A stretch of DNA of 64,000 nt from UBA981 sp942490995 (GTDB lineage: Bacteria; Pseudomonadota; Gammaproteobacteria; Ga0077536): contig CALOBG010000014.1 in NCBI GenBank assembly GCA_942490995.1, positions 1 through 64,000 on the forward strand, in the 5' to 3' direction. Below the pieces are notes generated by a model, which was not told where the DNA came from, did not search any database, and saw only the letters and a program-made list of their open reading frames with translations. Position 1 is the stretch's first letter, and the number at the start of each line of letters is the position of its first letter. Position numbers and translations under genes: made by a program. Below, one piece after another: positions 1-8,895 of this stretch.

Positions 1-885
1 TGCATTGCTTGACGCCAGCCAGTCGTTATTGGCGAAATCTGTTGAATTGCTTACGGCGATAGGCCCCACGGCGGTTTGGTCTGAGCCGTCAGCCAAATCG
101 GTGAGCGCGCCGTTTCTGTCGAACTGGAAGTTGCGGCGTCGATGCCGTAATCCTGGTCTTGCGACGCGACTACTTCATGCAGACGTTGCTCCATCGCAGC
201 TGGCAGGCGAAACAAATGAAAGACGCGCTGCCCTACGCCAATACGCTCGTCGTGCACTCGCCGCCCTGCCTCAACTACGCCACTGTAGCGGACCAGGCTT
301 TAGTTGAAGCGAAGACCGGGTTAAGAGATGCATCACTGGTCGGCGCGAAGAATCGGGCCACCAGCCGAACTGTGCTTTCTCCCCTAGGAAGCCTACGAGG
401 AGTCGCAGGCGTACGAACTCATTCCAATGACAACGAAACCGCTCCTAATTATTTAATCTGATAATCCAGAAACCGGCGGTGGCTGCGCTCGCGTCAAAAT
501 ACAGCACCCCCGGCAACAAAAGTAGGCAAAAGAATAAATGGAGCGCGGCCTGGTTCAGCAAGCCCCATATCGGCGGCGCTGAAACTCAGCGCGACAACGC
601 GCATGAGCACGAATGCGGTCACAGCGACGATCACCGATACCCTCCAAAGCAGCAAGCGAAGAACATTAGAGAGGGTTGCTATCAAGTCGGGCCATCGTTG
701 CTCCGGGCACTCGAGCTAGGTTTATCGGAGACAGGGTCCTAGCCGGCCAACCACAGATGGTACAAAAAAACCATGCTAAGACAATCAGCATTCGTCGCAA
801 TTATGCTCTTGAACATCAGAATCGACCCCAACGAGGAGGTAGCCGCGTCTCCACTTTTGCAGTCCGCAATTGCTCTACCTCAAAA
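1..885. other. No supported gene
   Basis: Several short open frames exist on both strands here, but none has a recognisable motif, a good ribosome binding site or a matching neighbour. One minus-strand frame at 494-685 encodes about 63 residues with a hydrophobic stretch and could be a small membrane protein, but the frame alone is weak evidence. I see degraded or noncoding sequence only. Confidence 0.5.
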
Positions 886-905
886 TGTGTACTATATATG
901 ACACA
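886..905. promoter_or_regulatory. Palindromic candidate operator at the XRE gene start
   Basis: The 20-base stretch TGTGTACTATATATGACACA matches its own reverse complement at 16 of 20 positions and ends on the first base of the ATG of the XRE regulator. The TATATAT core could also serve as a -10 box, which would give a leaderless or nearly leaderless transcript, since no Shine-Dalgarno sequence is visible. Autoregulation by the XRE protein is inferred from position only. Confidence 0.4.
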
Positions 906-1255
906 TGACATACGGAAAGCACCTTCGCACCATCCGTGAAGCGCTGCGCAAGACCGACCGCGCTTTCTCGTTGCGCCAGGTCGCGATGCGGGTCGGGATC
1001 GAGCCGGCTTATCTGAGCAAGATCGAGCGCGGCGAGGTCGCCCCGCCGTCCGAGGCGACCACCCGCAAGATTGCGGCCGAGCTCGGCGAGGATGCGGATG
1101 TGCTGCTCGCGATGTCGGGCAAGGTGTCCAGCGAGTTGCTCGCGATCATCCTGAAACGGCCGCAGCTCTTCGCCGACCTGCTCAGGCAGCTCAAGGACGC
1201 CCCGGACAAAGCGCTCCTTCGCGTGGTGCGAGAGGTGCGCGACGGCAACTGGTAA
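905..1255 (+). CDS. XRE-family helix-turn-helix regulator
   Basis: This 116-residue protein is a cytoplasmic DNA-binding regulator. An N-terminal XRE/Cro-type helix-turn-helix covers about residues 6-72, with the typical recognition segment ending LSKIERGEV and a following AAELGEDAD helix. The C-terminal 40 residues are helical and charged, perhaps for dimerisation. No ribosome binding site precedes the ATG; a palindrome overlaps the start and may be its operator. The next gene begins within 20 bases on the same strand, so the two are probably co-transcribed. Small size and no second domain fit a local repressor. Its ligand or signal cannot be read from the sequence. Confidence 0.85.
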   Translation: MTYGKHLRTIREALRKTDRAFSLRQVAMRVGIEPAYLSKIERGEVAPPSEATTRKIAAELGEDADVLLAMSGKVSSELLAIILKRPQLFADLLRQLKDAPDKALLRVVREVRDGNW

Positions 1256-1272
1256 GGATTAAGGTGACTGCC

Positions 1273-2271
1273 ATGATCGAACTCAAACAACATGCCCTGC
1301 ACTTTCGCTTCGACGCGGTGCATCCGCTCGCCCGCTGCGAGGTGTCGTTCCAGCGCACGCTGCGCATCCCCGACGACAACCGCAGCTATCCGCTGCCGGC
1401 CGGGCTCGGGCGCTTCCCGCTGTTTCATGTCGACGACTTCGCCGCCACGGTGCCGCCGCTGTGGAACGAGCACGGCGGGGTGTTCATGCCGATGTACCAG
1501 TCCGAGGCGATGTGGATCGGTTTCGGCGGCGACTACCCGTGCGCGATCAAGGTCGCGGCCGGCAAGATCAACGCGGTCACCGGCAAGCCGTGGTCGAACG
1601 CCCTCTCCGACGACCCGCAGGACTACGCGGTGATCCCCAACCAACCCTGGCTCGACGGCTTCTGCGTGAAGAAAGGCACGATCCGCCAGTTCGTCGCGAT
1701 GCCGCTCGGCGAAGGCTACACCGCCGAGGAGCAGATCACCGGTCGTGCCGAACACGGTGGACTGCAGATCATCGTGGTGCCGATGAAGGCGGAGCGCTGG
1801 GAGAAGTTGTTCGCCGAAAGAGGCCGCATCCACCGCTGCATGGAGCTGATGGAGGTCTCTTTCGACGAGCCCCGAGCACAGGTCGAAGAAATGGGCCTCG
1901 CGCCCGGTGGCCTGATGCGCCAGGAGATCTACGAGGACGACTACGGTCTCGACGCCTGGGACACCAGCGCCGCCTCACGCTGTTTCGTGCACCTGGTCAA
2001 CAGCGAAGACTTCGTCCGCGTCACCGGCCACCGCCCGCCGACGAAACCAATCTCGGCGAAGGAATACGCCGAATACGGCATGCCATGGTTCGACTACTAC
2101 GCCAACGACGCCAAGGCACTCGAAGGCGCCCCGGTGCTGGCCGGTCTCGACAGCGTCGCGGCAAGACAGGTCAAGCAGGGCCAGCTGCCGGATGTCCCGG
2201 TGATCGATATCGACGAGGACAAGGTGAGGAAGCTCGGGCCGAAGGCGGTGGTGCGTGAGGGGCGGTTTTAA
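1273..2271 (+). CDS. Conserved-looking hypothetical protein paired with the XRE regulator
   Basis: The product is about 332 residues, soluble in appearance, with no signal peptide or membrane segment. I do not recognise a family. Aromatic and glycine-rich segments such as MWIGFGGDYP and the acidic C-terminal VIDIDEDK suggest a folded cytoplasmic protein. I chose ATG 1273 because AAGG at 1261-1264 lies eight bases upstream; a GTG at 1264 is the alternative. It follows the XRE gene after 17 bases, so it is likely the target or partner of that regulator. Codon use looks like the surrounding intact genes. No function is proposed. Confidence 0.75.
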   Translation: MIELKQHALHFRFDAVHPLARCEVSFQRTLRIPDDNRSYPLPAGLGRFPLFHVDDFAATVPPLWNEHGGVFMPMYQSEAMWIGFGGDYPCAIKVAAGKINAVTGKPWSNALSDDPQDYAVIPNQPWLDGFCVKKGTIRQFVAMPLGEGYTAEEQITGRAEHGGLQIIVVPMKAERWEKLFAERGRIHRCMELMEVSFDEPRAQVEEMGLAPGGLMRQEIYEDDYGLDAWDTSAASRCFVHLVNSEDFVRVTGHRPPTKPISAKEYAEYGMPWFDYYANDAKALEGAPVLAGLDSVAARQVKQGQLPDVPVIDIDEDKVRKLGPKAVVREGRF

Positions 2272-2284
2272 ATCCGTTTAGTTT

Positions 2285-2348
2285 TTTAGGGACGGTCACT
2301 GTTATTACGAATCAACCAGGCCGGAGTTCTGGTCACTGTCCCTGAATT
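2285..2348. repeat. R1-type intergenic palindromic repeat
   Basis: Two diverged inverted arms, TTTAGGGACGGTCACTGT and its partner GGTCACTGTCCCTGAA, flank a central stretch. This is one copy of a repeat family seen about ten times in the window, always between genes, and resembles REP/BIME elements in size and position. Confidence 0.7.
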
Positions 2349-2453
2349 TTGCGAAAACCCACTCGGGATTGAAGTAAATTCCAGAGAACGTGCCGTGCCC
2401 ACGGTTTCACACCAGTTTTGGATGCCAGTGAATCTCCCTTATTCTCTCCTTTA

Positions 2454-4740
2454 ATGGGCGAATATGAGAATGACGTTTTCATCAGTTACTCTCGCGTAGA
2501 GAAGGCATTTGCGCGTCAGCTGGAAGCGTCGCTCGAAGCCTTCCATCCCCCGGCTGACCTGGCAGTTCCGCAGCGACGGCTCGTCGCTTTTCGCGACGAG
2601 CAGGACTTTTACCGGTGTCGAATACTACGAGGCACTGCAGCAGCATCTCGAACATTCGGCCAAGCTGATCGTCGTCTGTTCACCCGAAGCCCGCCGCAGC
2701 GGCTACGTCAACGACGAGATCCGCCGCTTCGCCGCGGCCAGGGGTCACGACAACATCATCCCCATAATGTTATCGGGCATCCCCAACAACGAAGCGGATT
2801 CGGCCAACGAGCATCAGGCGGCATTTCCCGATGCGCTGGTCGAGATCATGGCGATGCCGCTGGCCGCGGACTTTCGAGGATTCGATGTCCAAAAGGACCG
2901 TATCAACCGCGGCCGGTTTCAGGATGCCTGGTACACGCTCCTTGCGAATATCTATGGCGTTAGCCGGCGTGAAATCGAGGATCGCGACCGCCGCCGACAG
3001 GCCCGCGAGCGCCGGAGGCGGCGGATCCTTGCAGCGATGACAGCAGGCGTCATTGGCGCTGTCCTGATTGGCGGAACCTGGTATTACGAAAGTTACGTCC
3101 GCGCACGAAGTGAGCTCTATCGTCATGTCGAATTGAGAGCCGGCGAACCCGTGACGTTTGGGCCGATGCGACCCGAGGACGCTAGCGCACGGGAAAGCAC
3201 CGTGCAGGCTACACGCAAGGGTCGTCGTGGACCGATCCAGGTGATTGAGAACATCGACGGGCTCGGACTCTGCACGCCACCACGCACCCGTAGTGACCCG
3301 GTTTCGTCCACTGGCCAGCGGTCCGAAGCCGCCCGCCCGTGCCGTTGGTATTTCGACCGTGATGCTGGCAAAAAGGTGATCGCCCGCAGGGCCTACGACC
3401 GCTGGGATCGGCTGATCTGGACCCAGACCCTTACGCGAGAGCGGGCCGGCCGGATCGTACGCGCACAGTACACCCGTCCCGACGGAACGCCGCTGACGCT
3501 GTCGGGCTCGAAAGCGGAGTTCATCGAGATCCGCCCGGATGATACGGAAGATGAGTTGGAACTCCGCTACCTGTCCGGCAGCGGCGCCCCGGCGGCGGTG
3601 CCGGAACAAAGCGGCATTTACGGTAAACGCCGGCGCTTCGGTGTGGACGGCATGGTCGCTGAAGAAATCTACCTCGGCGCCGGCGGGCGCCCGCTTGCCG
3701 ACAAGGATCGTAGAGTACGGATCACGTTTGAACGCGACAGAAACGGCAATGTCACGGCCCGGCGCTTCTTCGACGCCGAGGATCGGCCCACGTCGGCTGG
3801 CGGCGGCTTTCACCGCGAATCGCGGCGCTACGACTTACACGGTAACCTGATCGAGCGCAGTTTTTTCGCAACCGACGATCGGCCCGTCAGGCTCGCCGGT
3901 GGCTACCATCGCATTGCCGAAACGCACGATGAGCAAGGCCGCCTTACAGGCTGGGCCTACTTTGATGAACGCGGTACACCGGTTGCCGGAGCCGACGGTG
4001 CCCACAGAGTCGCGGTGACCACCGACCGGTCGGGCAACCGGATCGCGAAAGCCTATTTCGACGTCAACGACAGCGCAACTCTGAACCAGACCGGATACCA
4101 CCGCGAGGAAAGCCGCTACGACGAACAGGGCAACCGGATCGAATGGCGTTACTTCGACAGCTCGCGAGCGCCGATCAGCTCGGTCGACGGCTACCACCAC
4201 GGCGTCGCAGGTTTCGATTCGGCGGGACGGCAGACCGAAGTGGCATACTTCGACGTGGCAGGGAATCCGGTCATTGGCGGCGAGGGCTTCCATCGCATGG
4301 TTCTGACCTACAACCCGCGGGGCAATGTAATCTCGATCGAGCAGCTGGACGCCGACGGCTCGGCGATATTCGCATTCAACGAAATCTGGAAGATTCTGGA
4401 AAAGCGCCCAACTGCCGGTCCCGATGGCGATCGAGAGGATCTATTCCGTGAGCAGTTATACTGGCTGGTTGACCTGATTCAGGCGTGCAAGCGCTCCAGG
4501 GATCCCACGTTGATGGGTGAAGCGAAGGTGGTCGAGAAGGCCCTGGAAGACATGGGACGATATTTGGAGACGGGCGATACCGAAAATCTCGATGCCGCGG
4601 CAAGGCAGATCGAGCGCTTTGCCCGGGTCGTCAAGGCAGCATCCGATAAAAACAAGCAGCGCGCGATGCGTGAAATACAGGCGGGCACCCCCGGCACGTC
4701 CAAGCCTGGCGATACGCTGCCACCGGTACCACCTAACTAG
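2454..4740 (+). CDS. TIR-domain membrane protein with C-terminal YFD repeats (one apparent frameshift)
   Basis: With one T removed from the TTTT run at 2607-2610 the product is about 761 residues. A TIR domain covers residues 4-140 (VFISYS at the start, SPEARRSGYVNDE with candidate catalytic Glu88), then a basic stretch and a membrane helix at about 191-209. The rest should lie across the membrane. Residues 430-640 hold about six repeats of some 44 residues, each with a YD-GN-IE and YFD pattern, like RHS/YD-type repeats. A helical, charged C-terminus follows. ATG 2454 is preferred; a TTG at 2418 is possible. TIR domains signal by protein contacts or cleave NAD; which applies here is unknown. 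The frameshift falls inside the TIR domain and both halves match the fold, so an assembly error is likely. Confidence 0.8.
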
Positions 4741-5155
4741 GCCCAGATTAACTGTCGGACTTTAGACCCAGGTATTTATGGCGGCAGAGTACATTGAAGG
4801 ATAGATGTACTCCAATCCTGTTTTGCTGGATAGGCTACGCCAAAAATCGCTGGCCGTTATCCTGTCAATCAACAAATGAGATCGTCCCGATTAGAATGCC
4901 TTTTGGGCAGACCCGCTACCGGGCCCGTCTACGTAAAAAAGAACTCTGGCCCCATTTGTGGATTGATTCTAGGGCCACCGCTCAATCCTGAGTCACTTTT
5001 GCCGACCCGGTGCAGCAAGGAATCCTTGAGCCGGACAATGAGACGTTTACGCCGAAACGGTTGCAAATTGAAATTCTCGCCCGCCGACTATAATGGGAGC
5101 CCCGTGGACCGTTCCACGGCCGTTTCATCTGAATCTCACGAGAGAACATCTGTCC
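4741..5155. other. Intergenic, no gene seen
   Basis: This 415-base gap separates the TIR gene from the SIMPL gene. Short open frames here have no motif. A promoter for the SIMPL gene presumably lies near 5050-5120, where GCCGACTATAATGGG contains a TATAAT-like -10 box at 5089-5094, followed by a CCGTGGACCGTTCCACGG inverted repeat in the leader. Confidence 0.45.
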
Positions 5156-5899
5156 ATGAAAAATATCGCCTGCCCGATACGGGCATTACTGCTCGCCGCC
5201 ACCCTGATCCTCTCCGCGACGGCGAACCCCGTCCTGGCTGAACAGGGCGAACCGGTCCCGCGCATCCTGGTCAGCGGGGAGGGCAGTTCCGAGCTGGCGC
5301 CGGACATGGCGATCCTTGTTCTCACGGTGACCCGTGAGGCGGAGACCGCGCGCGAAGCCCTCGATGCAAACTCCGCCGCGATGACTGAAGTGCTGCAGGC
5401 CATGAAGGCGGAGGGCATCGCGGAGCGCGATCTGCAGACGCAGGGGTTCGCCATCCAGCCCCGCTACCAGTACCCGGCTCCACGGTCTTCCGGTGACCGG
5501 GAGCCCCCCCGCATCATCGGATACACAGTGCGCAACAGCCTCAGTGTGCGGGTGCGGGATATCGGCAAGACAGGCGCGATCCTCGACAGGTCGGTCACGC
5601 TGGGGGTCAACGAAGGAGGCAATATCACGTTCACCAACGACGATCCTTCCAGCGCAATCACAGAAGCGCGCACGGCGGCCGTGAAGGACGCCAGACGCAA
5701 GGCGGATACACTCGCTGCCGCCGCCGGGGTGGAAACCGGGCGCATCCTGGAAATATCCGAACACGCTTCTGTCCCGCGACCGCTTCCCATGCTCAATGCC
5801 GAAATGGCGATGTCCCGTGCGGCGGATGCAGTCCCTGTTGCAACCGGGGAGAACAGCTACCGGGTGACGGTGCAGATCTCCTTCGCGATCGAACAGTAG
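5156..5899 (+). CDS. SIMPL-domain (DUF541) periplasmic protein
   Basis: The 247-residue product has a signal peptide of about 28 residues ending near NPVLAEQ, followed by a SIMPL/DUF541 domain (YggE/BP26 type). Family hallmarks visible are ILVSGEGSSELAPDMA at the start of the mature protein, the helix with LDANSAAMTEV, the GYTVRNSLSVRV strand and the late AADTLAAAAGV-like segment. Members form oligomeric channel-like rings in the periplasm or envelope and are linked to oxidative-stress protection, but the exact role is uncertain. ATG 5156 is chosen because the signal peptide starts there. It stands alone, followed by an R2 repeat. Confidence 0.9.
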   Translation: MKNIACPIRALLLAATLILSATANPVLAEQGEPVPRILVSGEGSSELAPDMAILVLTVTREAETAREALDANSAAMTEVLQAMKAEGIAERDLQTQGFAIQPRYQYPAPRSSGDREPPRIIGYTVRNSLSVRVRDIGKTGAILDRSVTLGVNEGGNITFTNDDPSSAITEARTAAVKDARRKADTLAAAAGVETGRILEISEHASVPRPLPMLNAEMAMSRAADAVPVATGENSYRVTVQISFAIEQ

Positions 5900-5920
5900 C
5901 GTATTGGCGGATATCCGGTA

Positions 5921-5956
5921 GTGGGGTCAGGGGGCAGTTTTTACTCTGACCGCGAT
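5921..5956. repeat. R2-type repeat
   Basis: GGGGTCAGGGGGCAGTTT followed by TTACTCTGACC is a copy of the R2 family, defined by arms of the type GGGTCAGAGTA and TACTCTGACCC. It lies just after the SIMPL stop codon. Confidence 0.65.
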
Positions 5957-5994
5957 TATTCGTTGCACTATCCATTGAAATCAGGGGGTCGCCC

Positions 5995-6507
5995 ATGCCA
6001 ACTGCGTCTGACTTGCAATCTCTGATCCAATTGGGAGTCGCGATCAACGGCGCGATATTCGCCGTCTCGGCCCTGCGCCAACCTGTAGTCGCTCGCGAAA
6101 AGGCGGCGATCGATGCGTTGACCGAGCAATTCAAACTGATGCAGCCTTATAAAAGCGTGACGGATGCCCCTGCCTGGCAGCCATTCAAATCCAATTACCT
6201 CAAACTCCTCGCCAACTTCAATGAGCACGAGGCGATAATCGAACAGCGGGATAGTCAGATTCAAATAGCGGCGTTCGTCGCGGCCATCGTGTGCATGGCC
6301 GCGCTCATAGCCTCGGCGTATTTTCCCACCCGGGAGATTGGGCACGTGTGGGTGGTCGCCCTTGTTATATTGACTGTCGGGCCGTCCATCTGGTCGGTGA
6401 TAACCAACGTTTCTTTCGTTAATAACAACTTAAAAGACAACAGAGTATTACGTGAAAATATGAACGGTCAGCTGGTTGCATTGAGAAAACTCATCCCTAA
6501 AGAGTAA
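5995..6507 (+). CDS. Small two-helix membrane protein of unknown function
   Basis: The product is 170 residues. An amphipathic or weakly hydrophobic N-terminus (residues 8-28) is followed by a soluble helical stretch of about 60 residues and then two clear membrane helices at about residues 88-108 and 116-137, ending with a polar, basic tail. I recognise no family. The arrangement suggests an inner-membrane protein with a cytoplasmic helical domain. It stands upstream of the small gene and HigA-like antitoxin, but the 20-base gap and different character leave co-transcription open. Confidence 0.65.
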   Translation: MPTASDLQSLIQLGVAINGAIFAVSALRQPVVAREKAAIDALTEQFKLMQPYKSVTDAPAWQPFKSNYLKLLANFNEHEAIIEQRDSQIQIAAFVAAIVCMAALIASAYFPTREIGHVWVVALVILTVGPSIWSVITNVSFVNNNLKDNRVLRENMNGQLVALRKLIPKE

Positions 6508-6528
6508 CCGTTAGGTGTAAACCCTAAG

Positions 6529-6828
6529 TTGACAATCTTGGTGGTCCCTTCTATGATTCCTACCGGGTTCCGTTACGCGATGTTCAGGCTCCAGCGCCCG
6601 GAATGGGTGGAGCCCGAGCAATTCGAGGATGCTATTAACGTTCTTCGGGCGGCGAGAACAATCCTTGACCTGTACGTTCCGGGTGATGACGTAACGGATG
6701 ATCCGTCAGATCCACGCTTTACGTTGCTGTACGTGAGTGGGGACGAAGCGCGGGAGTGTTGGCTGCGGTTCCGCTGGGATGAGCCGTACGCCTACGATCT
6801 GACGGTGGAAGTGCGGGAGAGACGATAA
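6529..6828 (+). CDS. Small protein overlapping a HigA-like antitoxin, candidate toxin
   Basis: This 99-residue acidic protein is encoded immediately before the antitoxin, and its stop codon overlaps the antitoxin start by one base (TAATG at 6826-6830), so translation is coupled. Toxin-before-antitoxin order and size fit a higBA-type module, but the sequence lacks the basic, RelE/HigB-like character and key residues I would expect, being rich in Glu and Asp. It could be a different toxin type, an accessory protein, or an unrelated gene. TTG 6529 and ATG 6553 are both possible starts; neither has a clear ribosome binding site. Confidence 0.5.
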   Translation: MTILVVPSMIPTGFRYAMFRLQRPEWVEPEQFEDAINVLRAARTILDLYVPGDDVTDDPSDPRFTLLYVSGDEARECWLRFRWDEPYAYDLTVEVRERR

Positions 6829-7199
6829 TGAGTCAGACAACCGAAAAACCGGCTCCGGATCTTGTTGTGAACATGGCCGAAGACATTCGCAACGGTTTTG
6901 TCGCTGTCCACCCGGGCGAGATATTTCGCCGGCGGGTGATCGAAAGGTTCGGTCTGACAGTGACAGAGGCGGCGCAGAAGATGGAGGTATCGCGACAGAT
7001 GCTGCATCGTGTGCTGTCCGGGCAGTCTTCGGTAACGCCGGCAATGGCCGTCCGCATGGCCAGTCTCTCCGGCAGCCGCCCTGAGACCTGGCTGCAACTT
7101 CAGGCTCAATTCGACCTCGCTAAAGTCACAGGCGCGAGCGAAAATCCGTTAGCCGAATTGTCCGTGCAAGAGATGCGGGAAGCCTTAAACAAGGCGTAA
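6828..7199 (+). CDS. higA: HigA-family addiction-module antitoxin
   Basis: The 123-residue product has the HigA signature: HPGEIFRRRVIERFGLT, then an XRE helix-turn-helix (VTEAAQKMEVSRQMLHRVLSG, about residues 43-65) and the family ending MASLSGSRPETWLQLQAQFDL. HigA proteins bind and neutralise a RelE-like toxin and repress their own operon. The N-terminus is about 25 residues longer than the minimal family form, and the C-terminus adds a tail after QFDL. It is translationally coupled to the upstream 99-residue gene. Directly downstream is an array of R3 repeats. Confidence 0.85.
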   Translation: MSQTTEKPAPDLVVNMAEDIRNGFVAVHPGEIFRRRVIERFGLTVTEAAQKMEVSRQMLHRVLSGQSSVTPAMAVRMASLSGSRPETWLQLQAQFDLAKVTGASENPLAELSVQEMREALNKA

Positions 7200-7216
7200 A
7201 CCAGTAACGCGTACCG

Positions 7217-7327
7217 TGAAAAGGTGCTGAAAAGGTGCCGGGTTTATTTTTGAAAAGGTGCCGGGTTTATTTTCGGTTGGGGTTTATTTTTGAAAAGGTG
7301 CCTGAAAAGGTGCCGGGTTTATTTTCG
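7217..7327. repeat. Array of R3 repeats upstream of the glutamate dehydrogenase gene
   Basis: Three full units of the type AAAAGGTGCCGGGTTTATTT (7230-7251, 7252-7274, 7303-7326) plus partial units fill almost the whole gap between the antitoxin gene and the dehydrogenase start. The last unit abuts the GTG/ATG start, leaving no room for an ordinary ribosome binding site. The same unit recurs as a perfect inverted pair at 9246-9291. Confidence 0.8.
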
Positions 7328-7329
7328 TG

Positions 7330-8691
7330 ATGGATATCGAAGGCAAGTCCAGATCACAAATCATCGAAGAAGGGATGTCGTGGCTGATCGCGCGCAATCC
7401 CGGCGAACCGGAGTTCCACCAGGCGGTCAAGGAAGCCGGCATACATATCCTGCCGTTTCTGTTGCAGAACCCGCAATACACCGAGGCGCAGATTTTCAGT
7501 CGCCTCACGGAGCCCGATCGTATCGTAAGTTTTCGCGTCACGTGGCAAGACGACCAGGGAAAAATCCAGGTCAATCGCGGGTATCGCGTTCAGTACAACA
7601 ATGCGATCGGGCCCTACAAGGGCGGAATCCGTTTTCATCCCAGCGTCAATCAGAGCATCCTGAAATTTCTCGGCTTCGAGCAGACATTCAAAAACAGCCT
7701 GACGGGTCTGCCGATGGGCGGCGGCAAAGGTGGAGCGGATTTCGATCCGAAAGGTAAATCCGACAACGAAGTGATGCGGTTCTGCCAGTCGTTCATGACC
7801 GAGTTGCACCGTCACATCGGGCCCTATACCGACGTTCCGGCCGGAGACATCGGGGTCGGCGCACGTGAGGTCAGCTACCTGTTTGGCCAGTACAAGCGAA
7901 TCACCAATGAATTCACCGGCGTGATAACCGGAAAAGGCCTCGCATTCGGTGGCAGTGAAATTCGCGTCGAGGCGACCGGCTATGGCTGCGTTTACTTCAT
8001 GGAGGACATGCTCAAACATCGCGACGAGTCAATCGACGGCAAGACCTGCGTCGTTTCCGGTTCCGGCAATGTGGCGCAGTACACCGTGGAGAAACTGATC
8101 GAGCTGGGCGCGAAACCGGTCACGTTGTCCGATTCGTCCGGTTTTGTTTACGATCCCGCCGGCATTTGCGATGACAAGCTCGCGTGGGTCAAGGAACTGA
8201 AGTCGGTCCGGCGGGGCCGGATATCCGAATATGCCCGCGAATTCGGGGTCGAGTTTCATCAGGACAAGCGGCCGTGGGATGTGCCTTGCCAGCTGGCGTT
8301 TCCCTGTGCGACGCAGAACGAGTTGCTTGAGGAGGACGCGAAAACGCTTGTCGGCAATGGTTGCATTGGCGTTTCGGAAGGAGCCAACATGCCTTGCGAG
8401 CAGGCGGCGGTGGATGTGTTTCTGGACGCCAGGATCCTTTTCGCGCCGAGCAAGGCGGCAAATGCGGGCGGTGTCGCGGTGTCAGGGCTCGAGATGACCC
8501 AGAACAGCATGCGGCTGTCGTGGAGTCGGGAAGATCTGAACCAGCAGTTGCGACGGATCATGCACGACATCCACGACCGTTGTCTCGAACATGGATCCGA
8601 CAGCGATGGCCACGTCAACTATCTTCGCGGCGCCAACATTGCCGGTTTCGTCAAGGTCGCCGATGCGATGCTGGCATACGGCGTGATGTAG
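7330..8691 (+). CDS. gdhA: NADP-type glutamate dehydrogenase
   Basis: The 453-residue enzyme interconverts glutamate and 2-oxoglutarate plus ammonia in the cytoplasm; hexameric bacterial GdhA proteins of this length normally use NADPH for ammonium assimilation. The N-terminal catalytic domain carries KGGIRFHPSV, and PMGGGKGG with the catalytic Lys near residue 133. The Rossmann domain has GSGNVA at about 244-249. The C-terminus ends in GANIAGFVKVADAML, as in family members. ATG 7330 starts the protein, with a GTG at 7327 as an alternative. The start abuts the R3 repeat array, so transcription or translation may be affected by that array. The gene is intact and full length. Confidence 0.95.
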   Translation: MDIEGKSRSQIIEEGMSWLIARNPGEPEFHQAVKEAGIHILPFLLQNPQYTEAQIFSRLTEPDRIVSFRVTWQDDQGKIQVNRGYRVQYNNAIGPYKGGIRFHPSVNQSILKFLGFEQTFKNSLTGLPMGGGKGGADFDPKGKSDNEVMRFCQSFMTELHRHIGPYTDVPAGDIGVGAREVSYLFGQYKRITNEFTGVITGKGLAFGGSEIRVEATGYGCVYFMEDMLKHRDESIDGKTCVVSGSGNVAQYTVEKLIELGAKPVTLSDSSGFVYDPAGICDDKLAWVKELKSVRRGRISEYAREFGVEFHQDKRPWDVPCQLAFPCATQNELLEEDAKTLVGNGCIGVSEGANMPCEQAAVDVFLDARILFAPSKAANAGGVAVSGLEMTQNSMRLSWSREDLNQQLRRIMHDIHDRCLEHGSDSDGHVNYLRGANIAGFVKVADAMLAYGVM

Positions 8692-8730
8692 CAACCCGGC
8701 GTGTTGCACCACCCTTCGCGCGACTGGCAC

Positions 8731-8796
8731 CGAATAAATGGGGTCGAATAAATGGGGTCGGAGTAAAATTAGTTGGAGAGTTTTTACGCCGACCTC
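8731..8796. repeat. R2-type repeat
   Basis: A partly duplicated GAATAAATGGGGTCG, then GGAGTAAAATTAG and the opposite arm AGTTTTTACGCCGACC, form a degenerate R2 palindrome between the dehydrogenase and the DUF3127 gene. Confidence 0.6.
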
Positions 8797-8895
8797 TATC
8801 GTCCAAATAATCCCGGTCCAGCTATGTCTCTCCGCAACCTGCCCCGGTAAACTTCTCCGCCTGCAGCGACAACAATCACCAGTGGTACCACGTCC

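Noticed and set aside
2770..3813. 347-codon minus-strand frame inside the TIR gene
   Set aside because: It runs antisense to recognisable TIR, membrane and repeat segments, has no motif and reflects GC-rich codon bias.
7217..7327. CRISPR array from the R3 direct repeats
   Set aside because: Units are adjacent or joined by very short uneven gaps with no spacers of constant length, and no cas gene is present.
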